Positions 12,801-25,169 of a stretch of DNA of 64,000 bases are shown here, piece after piece. The translations under genes were made by a program, and so were the position numbers. Each line of letters opens with the position of its first letter. The first letter of the stretch is position 1. The notes under the pieces are model-generated. The model made no database searches. It was not told the DNA's origin and was given only the letters and a program-made list of their open reading frames with translations. This DNA is from Whalleya microplaca (lineage: Eukaryota > Ascomycota > Sordariomycetes > Xylariales > Xylariaceae), in NCBI GenBank assembly GCA_022497155.1, contig MU385730.1, forward strand, positions 620,001 to 684,000, in the 5' to 3' direction.

Positions 12801-15800
12801 TTTCTGCGGAATGGGTCCATGTCCAGCTTGGTGTTCTCGTGGATGTCGCGCTTCCCGATCTCAACGAGGCGGCCAAACGGAGCGATGCTCCGCCATGTCT
12901 CGTGAAGCAGCTCGCCAGCCAGGCTGTTGAGCGCGACATCGACGCCGCGTCCATTTGTGATCGCCATGACGCCACTGGCGAATGAGGAATCTCGCGACGA
13001 AAAGATCATGTGGTCTGGAATACCGAAGCGCTCCCGAAGAAACTGGCGCTTCTCTTTAGACCCGACCGTTGCGATGACCTTGGCCCCAATGTTCTGCGCG
13101 ATCTGAACAGCCATTTGTCCAACGCCACCGGCCGCGGAGTGGATGAGGCAGTACTCCCCAGCTTCTATACGTGCAGTGAAGACCAGAGAGAAGTACGCGG
13201 TAAAGAACACCCCACAGAGTGCCACAGCTTCCGCATAATCCATATCGCCAATCTTGTGGCAGAGGATGGTGGTCTCGCGCACGATGGAGCGATGGCCGCC
13301 TTGTCCTGGTCTTGTGACCAAGACTCGGTCACCTCGTTTGAATTCAGACTCTTGGACATTTCGCCCCGTCCGCAGGACGACCCCGGCCACCTCATCACCG
13401 AGGCGGTAGTCCTCAATAAGGCCCATTGACGCGGCAATATCCCTGAAGTTTAAGGCCGAGGCCTTGACCTCGACCTCGATGTAGTCGTCGTAGAGCTCTG
13501 GATCCGCGACGTCCTCATCGTCCTCGAACGCCAGGGTATCGAGGAGCCCGACCTTGCCGATTTTTAGGGCGAGCCGCCGCCGGCCCTCTTGATGAAATGG
13601 CTCAAGTCTAGCTTGTCGGCCTGCACCATTGGGAAGCTTTTGGTTGCGGCTCTCGTCGATCTCAATTCGGGGTATGCGGAGAAGGCCACCACGCAGTGCA
13701 ACTTCGTCGCCCGAGTACAGCTGAAGAAGCATCGACGAGACCTCTTTGCTGGCATCCTCAACGGCATAGTCAACGGGGAGATCTAGGCATGTCACGTTGA
13801 TATTCTCATTTTCGTTTCTGAGAGTGCGCAGCAACCCAGTCATGATGGCCTGGCCTGGGTTGGATGCCTCATGCGTTGCGTCGCTTGTCAGCCATGTGAT
13901 ATTCTTGCCTGTGGATGTCAGCAGCGCCTGCAGTGCGTGGAACTGGGCTGAGTTGGCGACGTCAAGATCCCAGAAGAGGTCTTCATCTAGACTGACGAGC
14001 GATACGATGTTTTGGTCTTCGATAGGGTTGGACTCTAGCTCGGATAGTGTCCGCACTGTCGTTCGTCCCCTGTATGTGGCTCTTAGCTGGCTCAGAAGGG
14101 ACCTTGTCCTAGGCAAACAGGTCTGGGACACAAGAATGGTTATCGGCTTGTCTGAAGTGTCAGATGAAGCACTATTCTTCTGCCATGCGCTGAAACGTTC
14201 ACCGGTAAATACACCTCGAAGGCCCGCGACGGAGGTGTCAGATCCACTTCCACCGCGGCCAGATGTTGTGACCAAATACCCACTCTCCTTGAGGAACGAC
14301 AGCAACTTGGTATCAATTGGTTCTTCAGTAATTATAAGGTCGAAGTCGTTGGCTGTGGGCGGCTCAAAGTCAACGAGGCCTAGCTGTCCCTTTTCGAACT
14401 CTACCTCAGAGCTCTTGAATTCGACGGCGGCCTTCGAGTACGGGGTTATGCTCCGGAAGCGACGCCGGCTCCCTTGGTTTCCGCCAAGCATCTGCATTGC
14501 CTCTTTGACTGAGGACAGATCATCAGTAACATGTAGGATACGAGCGTCAGGAAATTGATGGGAAAATATATCCACGATGCCCGCAAGATGTAAGAAGGGC
14601 GTCTCGCTCACGTCGCGTCCGAATTGTTCGAAGGCAGACTGCCATCTCCACTGGAAAAAGAGGCAGCGAGCGGCCTCCCCATCTGACGATGGGTCTTCCC
14701 CGAGGGCCGTCACCTCGAGGCTACGTATGCTGAACAGAACGTCATCGGTCGCGTCTGATTGTACCGACAGATCACTGATGGCTACGCGTGGTCCGGGGAG
14801 CTTTGTCTCCGACTTTACCCAAAAATCGACTTCCTTGGCACTGTGCTTCTGCTGATTGAGAACCCCCGAGACGCTCATCGATGCCAGGAACGATGGAACA
14901 TAAATCTCGCTTAAAGCCCGACCAAGGAGGTCTTCGATAGCTGCAAATATGGGATGAAAGGACGCATCGAATAACGTAGGGTGCAAGACACAACGGGCAG
15001 TCTCTACGTCAACGACGTTGGCAGGATTGAACCTGAGCGGCGCTGTAGAAGACCCACGGCCGCTTGCAATGTCGCCGGAGATAAGTCTGAAGTCCTCACC
15101 ATACTGAAGTCCATTCTTACACAACTTCCTGTAATATGCCTGCTTCGACTGCCGGCGATCTGCGAGAACGTGGCGTTCTTTCAACCCATCTTGGGGCTTG
15201 AGCGTTTCGACAGGTGATGGTTCGCCCGCGGTGACAGAGATGAGTCCGTGACTATGCTCGACGGTTTTGTCATCGGCGTCGAAGGAGAAGAAGGTGAACC
15301 TTGACCATCTGTTCGACGTACTTTTGGCCGATGTGGCTGATGGCTCCAGCTCTAACATGACTTCGACGCCGGAAACGCTTTCTGAGAGAACCAAGGCCGA
15401 CTTAAATACAACATCTCGGAGCTCGATAGACTTGTACTCGGGTATACGAGAAGTGACGGCCTCGATGGCCATGCTCACATAGCCCGCCGCCGGAAATACG
15501 ACTTTATCGTCTACCACATGCTGGGACAGCCAGGGCAGCTCACTAAGGCGGAGGAAGCTGCGCCATCTAGGGCGATTTCCAGGAGCACCAGGAACTGGCG
15601 CCCCCAGGAGTGAGTGCCGGTGTTGACGGAAGCGATGTTCCCTGGTAAGCCGTGTGTCTGCCCAGAACCTATTGCTGTGGTCCCAAGAGTACGTTGGGAG
15701 GTCTCTCAACCGCCTGCATGAAGTACGAACTTGCTCGCGACTATAGGAATCTTGTGAATTAGCTGAATTGACGGCAAGGAGATCCAAAGGGTAACCACGC

Positions 15801-18744
15801 GCAAAGAGCTGCCCAGCAGCGGCGAGTAAATCCTCGTAACTAGGGGCTTGCCTTGTCAGTGACGCGATATATGGAACTTCCATTCCCAGAGCCTTTAGGA
15901 CCTCCCTGGAAGGAGTTTGTAGAACAGGATGTGGTCCGATTTCTACCAACATATCAATATTCTGCTCGTCGTCGTCGTCCAAGAGGATTCCGGTCAAGGC
16001 ATCCGAGAAGCGAACCATGCCCGTCATATTGGCCGACCAATAGTTCGCATCCATCTTCCGTGTGCTCGAATCTCGCGCGGTGACACTCGAGTGCATCTGA
16101 CAGTGTGCATTGCGTGCCTCGAAGCCGGTACAGTTAGACAAGGCTTGCTCGAAACCGAATGCCAGTGGCACCATGTGGTGTGAATGGAAAGCCTGCTCGA
16201 CGCGAAGCTGCCTGACAAATGTACCCTGTTCTGCTAAAGACCTCGCGAGTTCGAGGACCGCATCCTTGTCTCCTGAAAATGTCAGGCTGCTTGGGCTGTT
16301 GACGGCGGCCAGAACGATTCTTCCCGCGTAAGGCTTCAGCTCAGCAAGGCCATCGGCCATGGAGAGGCCCACGGCAACCATGGCACCTGCGGGCGATTGT
16401 CCATTTTCCGCACCCTTTGACATGTAAAGACCCCGATAGTACGCGCAAATAATAGCATTCTCGAATGACAAGATTCCAGCAGCGTATGCTGCAGCGATCT
16501 CTCCGGAAGAGTGCCCGACGACAGCCGCTGGGTTGATGCCCCACGCCCTGAAGAGGTCAACGATGGCCAGCTGCAAAGCAGCACAAACTGGTTGTGATAT
16601 TTTGCTTTGGTTCATTCTGGAATTTTCTTCGGGCAGAAGAAGCTCGTCGACACAAGACCATGCAGGCGAGTCGGGAAGACCTTGAAGGACCTGGTCGCAC
16701 CGCTCGAGCGTATACCTGAACATGGGAGAGAGCTCGATGAGCTGCCTTCCCATGCCATTCCACTGTGCTCCTTGTCCCGTAAAGACGAACCCAAGTCTCG
16801 GCTTGCTTCCGTTAGACTTGGTCCACTTTGCCTGGGCCTTTGGGGCTCGCATGTCATGTGTGATAGTTTCTGCGTCATATCCGATAGCAAAAGATCGGTA
16901 TCGATGCATAGTGCGTCGAGTATTCAGACATTGTGCGAGATCGGACACTGAGATCTCCTTATGTCTGTCAAAATAGCCGCAGAGATCATTTGTCAAAAGG
17001 CTTGCTGCTTTCTTGGAGTGTGAGGTTACTACCACCAAATATGGCCGCCGTTTTGTGGGCATGCTGTTCAAAATGCGAGGCTGGAGACCTTTGAGACGTC
17101 CCCTTGACTGATAGCTTTCAAGAATAACGTGGGCATTGCTGCCTCCGTAGCCAAACGAGTTGATGGCAGCCCGGCGGGGGGCGTGTTTCCTTGGCCAGTC
17201 CATGACTTCCGTGGGTACTTGTAATTTCAAAGCCTTGAGGTCAATTTCTGGGTTGACCTGGTTGAAGTGCATGTTGGGGAGAATCTTCCCCAACTCTACA
17301 GACAGGGCTGCCTTGATAACGCCAGCTAAGCCAGATGCGCCCTCCAAGTGGCCTACGTTGGACTTGATCGATCCGACGATCAAAGGACTTTTCCGGCCCG
17401 GCGAAAATACAGAGCCTATTGCTTTAGCCTCGATAGGATCGCCGACTTTAGTTCCAGTTCCGTGTGCCTGCGTTGTCATGAGCGCCGCGACATACTTATC
17501 GCATATAGTGAATATTTACCTCAAAGTAGTCAACGTCAGAGGGCGTGAGTCCTGCCTTCTTCAACGTTTGGCTGATGAGGTCAGCCTGAGAATCGCCATT
17601 AGGCAGAGTCAATCCGCTCTTTGTTCCATCGTGGCCCGCCCCGGTAGCGCATACAACAGCGGATATGTGGTCACCCATGCGTTCGGCATCGCTCTTCCTC
17701 TTTAACACGACCACAGTTACGCCTTCGCCTCGCGCGTAGCCCGTGCCAGCGGCGTCAAACGTTCGGCTACGGCCCTCAGCTGAGAATATTCCAAAGTCTG
17801 ACATCGTGACGAAGAGGCTTGGATCAAAATGTAGTGCCGATCCGGCCACTATGGAAATCTCGCATTCATTACTCTGTAGTGCCTGACAGCCGAGATGGAG
17901 GCAGACGAGGGAAGACGAGCACGCTGTATCGACGGTGACGCTAGGTCCCCGCAGGTTATAAAAATACGAAATACGGTTAGACAAAATGGCATCGCCAAGC
18001 CCACTCATGGCGTGCTTCGGATACTGATCAGTATCTCGGGCTGTCATCAGGTTGTAGTCATTTGAGAAAGAACCGCAGTAAACAGCGGTTTGGCTACCGC
18101 TGATATCTTCCAGAGTAAGGCCAGCTGCATGGAATTAGCCGTCCTGATGTGAATACAAAAGAGAATTACTGCAGTGACTACGGACACAGAAGCAGTTTCC
18201 TCGAGACTACGCATAGTGTAATCCTTGGAACTTATGAATCCATATACATGAATAGGAATTACGCGTACCGTTTTCCAGTGCTTCATAGACAACTTCTAAT
18301 AGGAGGCGCTGCTGGGGATCCATGGCCTCTGCCTCTGCTCCGGATATGTGAAAGAATTCATTGTCAAAATGACCAAGGTCTTGGTCAAGATAGTATCCGT
18401 ATTTAGTGTTTGTCTAAGAAATTAAAACCAGTTCCATAAATACTAAGAGCAGAAGGTAAATGGCTTACGGTGCCTTTGTTTGCATCGTTGGGGTGATAGA
18501 ACGCATCGACGTTGAACCTGTCCGCAGGCATTTTGCGCCGTACGTCCGTCTTTTGAGAAAGCATATCCCATAGCTGCGACGTGTTCCTTGCCCCCGGCAC
18601 GCGGCATGCCATGCCGACGATGACGGTGGCATCTGAAGGTGGCATGTCGGACGTGGCGACGGAAGACGCTCTTGATATCGACGAAGACCACTCCCACCAC
18701 TCAGAGCCACTAGTGCTCGAGGCGGCAGATTTGTCACGTCGCAT
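9860..18744 (-). CDS. Highly reducing polyketide synthase with C-terminal condensation domain
   Basis: This gene encodes an iterative type I highly reducing PKS of about 2,877 residues. Four exons join in frame: 18744-18469, 18413-18269, 18124-17520 and 17467-9860. The start at 18744 precedes [10 protein letters not shown]; a frame upstream lacks an ATG. Domains in order, with approximate residues: KS 38-465 (Cys209 in DTACSSS, His344 in AHGTGT, His382 in NVGHLEG); AT 565-880 (GHSSGE near 660); DH 965-1240 (His near 993 in [16 protein letters not shown], Asp in [11 protein letters not shown]); a degenerate methyltransferase/structural region 1290-1640 without a SAM-binding glycine motif; ER 1640-1970 ([11 protein letters not shown]); KR 1990-2220 ([14 protein letters not shown]); ACP near 2322 (YGLDSIVAV); and an NRPS condensation domain 2440-2877 (HHIALDN). 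There is no adenylation, thioesterase or reductive release domain, an arrangement like LovB. It shares a ~1 kb upstream region with the divergent transporter gene. The product is unknown. Confidence 0.93.
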
Positions 18745-19757
18745 TGCGCGAACCTGATTGATATTTTGAGTAATTAAGTGATAAAAATACGAGAAGCTAA
18801 AATAAAGGCACAGCCAGAATATCGTCAAGTATCATAGAGAAACCTAGGATACGTGCCTTAGGAAAAGGGCAGCTGCTCTTTATCAAGAATTCATGTTCTA
18901 GGGACAGTTATCCCAATACGCTATTGATGACTCGAATTTGGTCTTTACACGATTAATAAACATAGTACATACATGGCCACTCAAAGCTAGACTAGGCTTA
19001 ACCAGGCGTATGCCATACACTGAGAGCTGAGAGACAGGGGTAACCAAGCTGACAAGATGTGCCCGATTAGAGGTATGTTCTTTGAGGTACCGGTATGGGA
19101 ATTACCTATGGAGACAACCAACCACATATTGCTATTCTAGAAACAGCGTGCTCCTATACAAAAGCTCGCGCAATATCTAGTGAACGTTATCATAACATTT
19201 TGGACCTGGTTGGGGAAGAATTTGTGGGGTTGCCAGATGTAATTAACTCTTAAGTAACCAATCCTTGAGTTACATTGTCTCAAACCTCGACATTTTTTAA
19301 TTAAGCAGCTGAGGTAAGCACGGAAACGACTGATAGGCTGAATGAGCAATATAATGCCGTTGTATCACTAAGTCCCACGATCATCTTGAGGGGGGGGGGT
19401 TCGAAGCTATGATTACTCACGGCTGTTGGGGGCTTATTCTGTTAGTAGGGTGTCGGGACCATGTAGGGCTTTCATCTAGCCGCCCCTGACTTTAAGGGGT
19501 ACAACGTAGACACAAGGTGTCTCCGGTTCAGATCCGATTCTTGTCCAGCAATTTTTCCTTTGGTGATATGAAGCCCCGAGCCAGACGCCTTCCCATTCTC
19601 TCAACAGTCCTGTCTCCACTTCGCTGAGAAGTTCTCGCCATGAAAATAGAAGCAGCTCTTCTCCCTATATAATGTAAAAGAGTAGCCTATGTTTTATTCA
19701 GACAACGGCAGCATTGTTATACTAGTTCCGTCTCTTTCAGGCTAAGCTTATAGCACT
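18745..19757. promoter_or_regulatory. Bidirectional promoter region between PKS and efflux transporter
   Basis: About 1 kb separates two divergent start codons, so this region probably co-regulates the synthase and the transporter. A run of ten G lies near 19390. No gene is visible. A GGTTCAGATCC stretch near 19527 resembles a tRNA T-loop, but no tRNA can be folded around it. I could not identify a specific operator. Confidence 0.45.
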
Positions 19758-21611
19758 ATGAAGAAGTGGCGTAGTCATCACGATGCCCTTGTCGATTTGC
19801 CATCAGAAACTGACCTCGTCGATATTGTGCGCAATACTAGCAACCAAACTTCCCATTTCGTGGCCGAGAACCAATTCAATGCACATGTAGATGCTCTGGA
19901 GCAGTCTGATGTCGCTAATGCCACCGATACCGAATTCAAGCCCAACTACGGGTTTTATCTCGCTTTTTCTTCCCTTACGATACTAGCTATGATGGTGTCA
20001 CTGGATGGAACGTCGGTGTCCGTGGCATTGCCTGTTAGTTAATACTGTCGTCCCTCTGGGCTTTCTTTGGCCGAAGTAGCTTAACATCGTTAACTCTTCG
20101 ATAGATTATGGCCCAGGACTTGAAGGGCAATACTACCGAGGTCTTTTGGACAGGGACGAGCTACCTGCTTACTTCTACGGTGTTTCTTCTCCCTTTAGGC
20201 GCACTCTCCCATATCTTCGGTCGAGTCCCTATTATCATATTTTGCGATGTATGTTTTCTTGTAGGTATTATCATCTCGAGCGTGGCAAAGAACTATGTCG
20301 TTATGTTGCTTGGCCGGTCTATTCAGGGCGTGGGAGGCGGTGGCATATTTCTGCTCAACGAGGTCGTAATGACTGATTTAGTTCCCTTACGACTCCGAGG
20401 TATTTATACAGGCATCATAGGCGGTGTTGCCGCTTTAGGTTCAGTTGCCGGTCCTGTCATAGGTGGCACATTGGCATACAAGGCCAACTGGGTAGGCTTT
20501 CTGTATATATATAACTCTCTCTCAGCATACACTAACATCAAGTCGTTTCTAGAGATGGATTTTCTGGATCCTTATTCCCTTTGCCGCCGCTTCCCTCATT
20601 ATAGTGCCTCTGTTTCTTCGTCTCCGCCCGACTCCTGGATCCATGAATCGAAAATTCCTACGAGTAGACTGGTTCGGAAATATCATCATGATTAGCGCTA
20701 CGACAAGCTTCATTATGCCTATTACTTGGGGTGGCACCCAATATCCCTGGAGCTCGTGGCAAACATTGGTGCCGCTCCTACTCGGAGTAGCGGGTATGAC
20801 GGTATTTTGCTGGTATGAAGTTCGCGTAGCGGCCGAGCCGACAATCCGAATGAGTCTTCTTCGGAGCTACAACATGGCCTATTCAGTCTTCGCCGTGTTT
20901 GTAAGCACCGTCGTGGTTTACGGCGCCCTCTATTTTCTTCCTCTTTATTACGAAGTTGTCAAGAGCTACGATCCCATCCTATCTGGCGTTGCTCTATTTC
21001 CGGCCACCTTTACCATCGCGCCCGTCTCTATCATATCGGGTTTTGTCATAGCTAGGACTGGCGACTTTCGGGTGGTAACTTGGATGGGATGGCTAGCCAC
21101 CACTCTAGGCTGCGGTATAGGATACCTTCTAGATGTCGACACTACCGTTGTCGAATGGGTGTTCATGACACTCATTCCTGGAATCGGCCTCGGGTTCCTT
21201 TACACTTCTCTCGCGCTTATTAACCAGGAGGCATCCAGCGAGGGTAGCATGGCCTTTGCGGTGTCCCTGTTTGTTTTCTTTCGCTCCCTAGGTCAGTGTT
21301 TTGGCGTTGCCATCAGTGGAGCGGCCTTCCAAAACCAGATCGGCCAACGGTTAAAAGCGATTCCCCAGGTTGCGGATCGTGCTGCTGAACTCTCAGTTGA
21401 TACCGCGGCACTCGTCCAACTCATCGAAAGCGCTCCTGAGGGAGAAGAGCAACGAGCCCTGGTACAGATATATGCGGACTCGCTAAAGATGGTATGGGTC
21501 GCTATGTGTGCCCTCAGCGGATTGGCGTTGGTAGGCAGTGTATGGATTAGGAGAGCATCTTTAAATAGGCCACATCAGACCGGGCAAAATTTGATCGATA
21601 GTAAGAGATGA
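19758..21611 (+). CDS. MFS drug/metabolite efflux transporter (DHA2-like)
   Basis: This gene encodes a plasma-membrane proton-coupled efflux pump of the major facilitator superfamily. Three exons (19758-20033, 20105-20491, 20553-21611) join in frame to 573 residues. A hydrophilic N-terminus of about 70 residues precedes many hydrophobic helices, with a spacing that fits a 14-helix DHA2-type protein. Motif A appears as GALSHIFGRVP and the antiporter motif C as GSVAGPVIGG. The stretch LLGRSIQGVGGGGIFLLNEV is typical of fungal metabolite and drug exporters. Its location next to the PKS with a shared promoter region suggests export of the cluster product. Direct evidence for the substrate is absent. 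Confidence 0.92.
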
Positions 21612-22044
21612 AACTTGGATTTCCCATACTTTCTACGCGATGTTTCACAAGAATGAATTGCGGTACCAATTGGTTGGTCATCAGAAATGGGTTTAATGAG
21701 TGACTGGATGATACAATTTTGTTTTTTTTCCGGTGCAACTTCGCGAGCTCCCACCCCATATTGCTCGAGTTAAAACCCTGCAAATGAAATTGACTGTCCC
21801 TAGTGGATATGAATGGGCGCGATCCTCTAGGTCCATAGGAGACCTCTTGTATTCTTGTCAACACTCAAGCCCTAACGAACGACTTCCTTGGCCTTTCGGA
21901 ATCTAATGGCCTCCACTCACATGCCCCCCAACTCCAAAGAGTATGCTGTTAGCCGAGTTTTTGTTTCGGTTGGCTCAAAGTTAGAACAGAGGAATTGTCT
22001 TACCTACTTTCTGGTTCTACTTTCCCTATATATGAACGAGTAAC

Positions 22045-22182
22045 CTAGCCACCAAGGCCATTCTTGTCGTCAGCCTCAACACGGAGACGGATGGCACCTT
22101 TCATGACCTGCGGCTCATAGTTGGCAGCCTGAGTCGAGGTGGCAAGGAAGGCCTTCCAGGGTTGAGACTTGATGGGCTCCAT
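22045..22182 (-). CDS. Small ORF of 45 codons with strong coding bias
   Basis: This open frame runs from ATG at 22182 to TAG at 22045 and encodes 45 residues beginning MEPIKSQPWKAF and ending DDKNGLGG. It has no hydrophobic segment and is rich in charged residues. Its codons are strongly biased to C/G-ending and preferred fungal codons (GCC, AAG, GAG, ATC), unlike the surrounding DNA. A pyrimidine-rich tract ending in TTAG about 14 bp before the ATG looks like a splice acceptor, so this may be the last exon of a longer minus-strand gene. I do not recognise the family. It may be a microprotein, a 3' exon, or chance. Confidence 0.45.
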   Translation of the reverse strand: MEPIKSQPWKAFLATSTQAANYEPQVMKGAIRLRVEADDKNGLGG

Positions 22183-23981
22183 GTTGCTGATACTAGCTAA
22201 GGAAGAAGGTTATGGTGAGTATTCCAGTCTGAGTCAACTTGGGACGGAGATCGCTGACTTTCTTGTTGGTATTGTTGAGTATTGTAGTTTGGCAGTTTGC
22301 TTTGAAAGACGGAGAATAGCCACGGCAGAAGGAGGAAACGGCCCCTTTTCAATCAGATACCATTCATTGGCATCGCCAATTTGTGCCCGATGCCGGTTGG
22401 CTTCGTGCGGGGGACATGTGCTTGTGACCATTCCTATGTTGTTGAAGTGTACAGAGTATGGCACACGCACAGTGCGAGACATCGTATAGAGGCATCCAAT
22501 CGTAGAGGCATAGCATATTTTTGAGTTGCGTCTTCCATGCCTTCTATGTGGAGGTAAGGACTCCTGATAGAGTCCGGTATTCCGAGCCAGAAGCGCTGAG
22601 GAGAGACTGAGACATCTTCTTGTATCGCCGGCAACCTCTAGACAGAGTAAGCCCAATCAGGTTTGCTCCAGAGCAACTTCGCCATTTCACGGGGCCATGA
22701 TGTTTGCACCGCTAGACCTTCTACGGCGCCGTTGATACAATTGCTTTGAAGATAATAGGGGGAGCCTGAATTGCGATCGCAATCTGTAGTGGGTGACGAG
22801 ATCAAATCCTGGTTCTAGTCGAGATTCTGGGCCCTTGGTATGACTGAGGGGCCGCATGAGCAAAGTTCGATGCTTACTCGTTACTGGTATCGTCTTACTT
22901 CGCGGATGTGCTCTGAAGGGGTGGCAACCTGTCAATGTTGATGGAATGCGGATAAGGGCGTGGACGGCGAAGGAGCGCAACGTAGCGCTGAGAACCTCTC
23001 GGGACCACGTCTATTAAGCCTATCAGCCAGTCGGTTTCCACACGACACCACCCTTTCTATGCTTCGAGACGCAGTTACAGGCTCCCTCCAACACTTGCAC
23101 GTGTTGACTTACACGCACGGATTCCGCTAATCATGGAGTAGCACGTAGCAGCCTGATAGCACGACTAGTCACAGGAGAGTAAGCGGGCAAGCAACCCCAC
23201 GGTGCAAGGACTTACATGAACACGCCTTCTAGAATGCGCGTCTCGCGCTAGGATAGGTGGACCTAATATCTTCAAATGCGTAACACACAGGATGAGTAAG
23301 GGTTCGGATATGCAATGTGTGGTTATCAGGAGCGAAGGAGAAGCTCAGACAAGCATAGCAAAGCATAGAACTATTGCATGGTGCGCCAATAATATCACGC
23401 GATAGCTTTCATGCAAGGGGTTTCTCCTCGTGCTCAAGTGCTGGCCTGACCTCGCATAATACTTCCCAGAGTACGACGTACTCCCCCCGGACATACCCCG
23501 GATTAGAGAACTACATATGTATGTAATACTAGACAGTGGACCCTCTAACTACTGCGAAATAGCCCCATTGGTTAGCTAATTCGAGCAGGGAACGTACATG
23601 TAGGTTAATTAAACGTCAGCCGAACTATGTAGGGAAACAGCTGAATAAATCGGACAGATGGTATGCGCAATACCTACTTACACACCACGCAATCGCCAGC
23701 CCTGCCTACCGGTTCTAGCCGTTCTATACTAGCAACCAGACTCGTCCATTCTCTGACACCATTTCGAGTGTATACGTGTATGATCAATAGCCAGAGTGAT
23801 AGGTATCACATATTGCAATTTGATTCCTAACCTAGCCTACAATGCCTGCACAACGTGTCTACTATTCCTCTGGGCATCCACTGGCCGTTCTACCCACCAG
23901 AGCGAGGAAATGTGCTTTCTCCCACGAATGTGTCTTGCGCAACACAGCACACTAGGTAGCTATTCCAGTCTAGCTCCGATC
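22183..23981. other. Intergenic region, nothing recognised
   Basis: About 1.8 kb. A minus-strand open stretch (22234-22656) shows no family motif or compositional coding signal that I trust. No RNA gene or repeat is evident. Confidence 0.4.
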
Positions 23982-25169
23982 CTACTGATCCTTAGAGATG
24001 ACGATGCAGCGCAACTCGATGCTCTGTCGATTTGGCGTATACTTGGTTGTGTTTGGATGCGTAAAAGATGCATGTGCACAGACTAAGTAAGTAAGCTCGC
24101 TCGTTAGTGACAGACTCTTCACAAAACATGAGACATGAGAATGAAATGGAAGAAAAGAAGTCGATACTTACATCTTGGGCCTTGGGGCTTAGAATCGTAG
24201 CTGAGGAATACAGCCATCTCATCAGGATGTTGGTGGCGGAACCAGTACCATTTCTGCTTGGGGTTGTAGCGCACGTAGAATACCTCGCCAACGTACTGTT
24301 CCGAAACCCGGTCCGAAGCAATGAGATCCTCCTCCGAGACCGTGTCGTAGTCGCAGTAAGCTAGCGGGGAGTCTTCCACTAAGCAAAGAGGACGCCACAC
24401 GCTGTAATACGCATGTCAACCTCTGATGGAAATAATTGTTTACTTGCCATAAGTTCAATGGGAGCGCTCACTTCACTATCCGGATCCGCCAGTTGCCGTT
24501 AAGATATTCTTCAGCCTCCTCGCTAGTCATGTGCCTCCTCGCTCGACGCAAGCCACCTTCAAATGTCTGGTCTAAATCGCCCGTCGTCAGTGAAGAGGCC
24601 TGAAAAGCAGTCTGTCTAACTGACCAACATGTGGGCTAGAAGTTGATTTATCAGGCTTCACACGAGTGCCAATGTCATGTTCGGTCGGTCCCCATTCCAT
24701 AGCATCGCCTGTGACCCGGTACTATCAGGGCAACTGTTAATCATGGAACCTGAAGACATCAGAATAACTTTGACCCTACACGAAAGGCATATGCAAGGAC
24801 TTTCTCTGCCCCTAGGCGTTTCTCTAGCCATGCGGCCGTTTCCTCAAGGTACTCGCTCGTCCGGTCCTCGGAATCGTTATCAAGACTCAAAGGGATCGCA
24901 GACGGCTTTTTCACGAGCTCGAAACCATGCTTCTCCATCTTGATCTCGTCTTCGCGGCCTCGAAGATCGTAGAGTGTTGTCTCGTGAGGAACGCAATCGA
25001 TGTTTCCTCGTAGATGCTCTTGATCTTCGGGAAGTGGACCGGAGATGTAGTACGGTTTCTCGTGCTTCCATTTTGGTAGGTCTTTTATGTAGAGAAACCC
25101 GGCATGAAGTGCTGGGAGTCCGTCTGTCGAAAGTTCATGGTGTAGCTGCACGCCGTTGCTCAAAGTCAT
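23982..25169 (-). CDS. AsaB/CmcJ-like hydroxylase-desaturase (copy 1)
   Basis: This gene encodes a member of the fungal family annotated as hydroxylase/desaturase AsaB or 7-alpha-cephem-methoxylase P8-chain-like. These are tailoring enzymes often found in metabolite clusters. Five exons join in frame to 305 residues: 25169-24780, 24721-24625, 24571-24472, 24401-24172 and 24082-23982. Family signatures are LYDLRGREDEIKMEKHGFE in the first exon; an HVDQT motif (His161, Asp163), which fits an HxD metal site; NVWRPL followed by DSPLAYCDYDTV; YVGEVFYVRYNPKQKWYWF; and a final NRQSIELRCIVI. An upstream in-frame GTG at 25193 is not needed, since ATG 25169 fits. The gene is divergent from its paralogue (copy 2) with 568 bp between start codons. 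The substrate is unknown; modification of the polyketide is an inference from position. Confidence 0.85.

Noticed and set aside
19490..19555. tRNA-like stretch with GGTTCAGATCC near a terminal CCAGCA
   Set aside because: The T-loop-like sequence has no matching 5' acceptor strand, D-arm or anticodon arm upstream, so no cloverleaf can be formed.
22234..22656. 140-codon minus-strand frame near the small ORF
   Set aside because: Composition is not coding-like, it has no recognisable motif, and I could not splice it to the 45-codon ORF.
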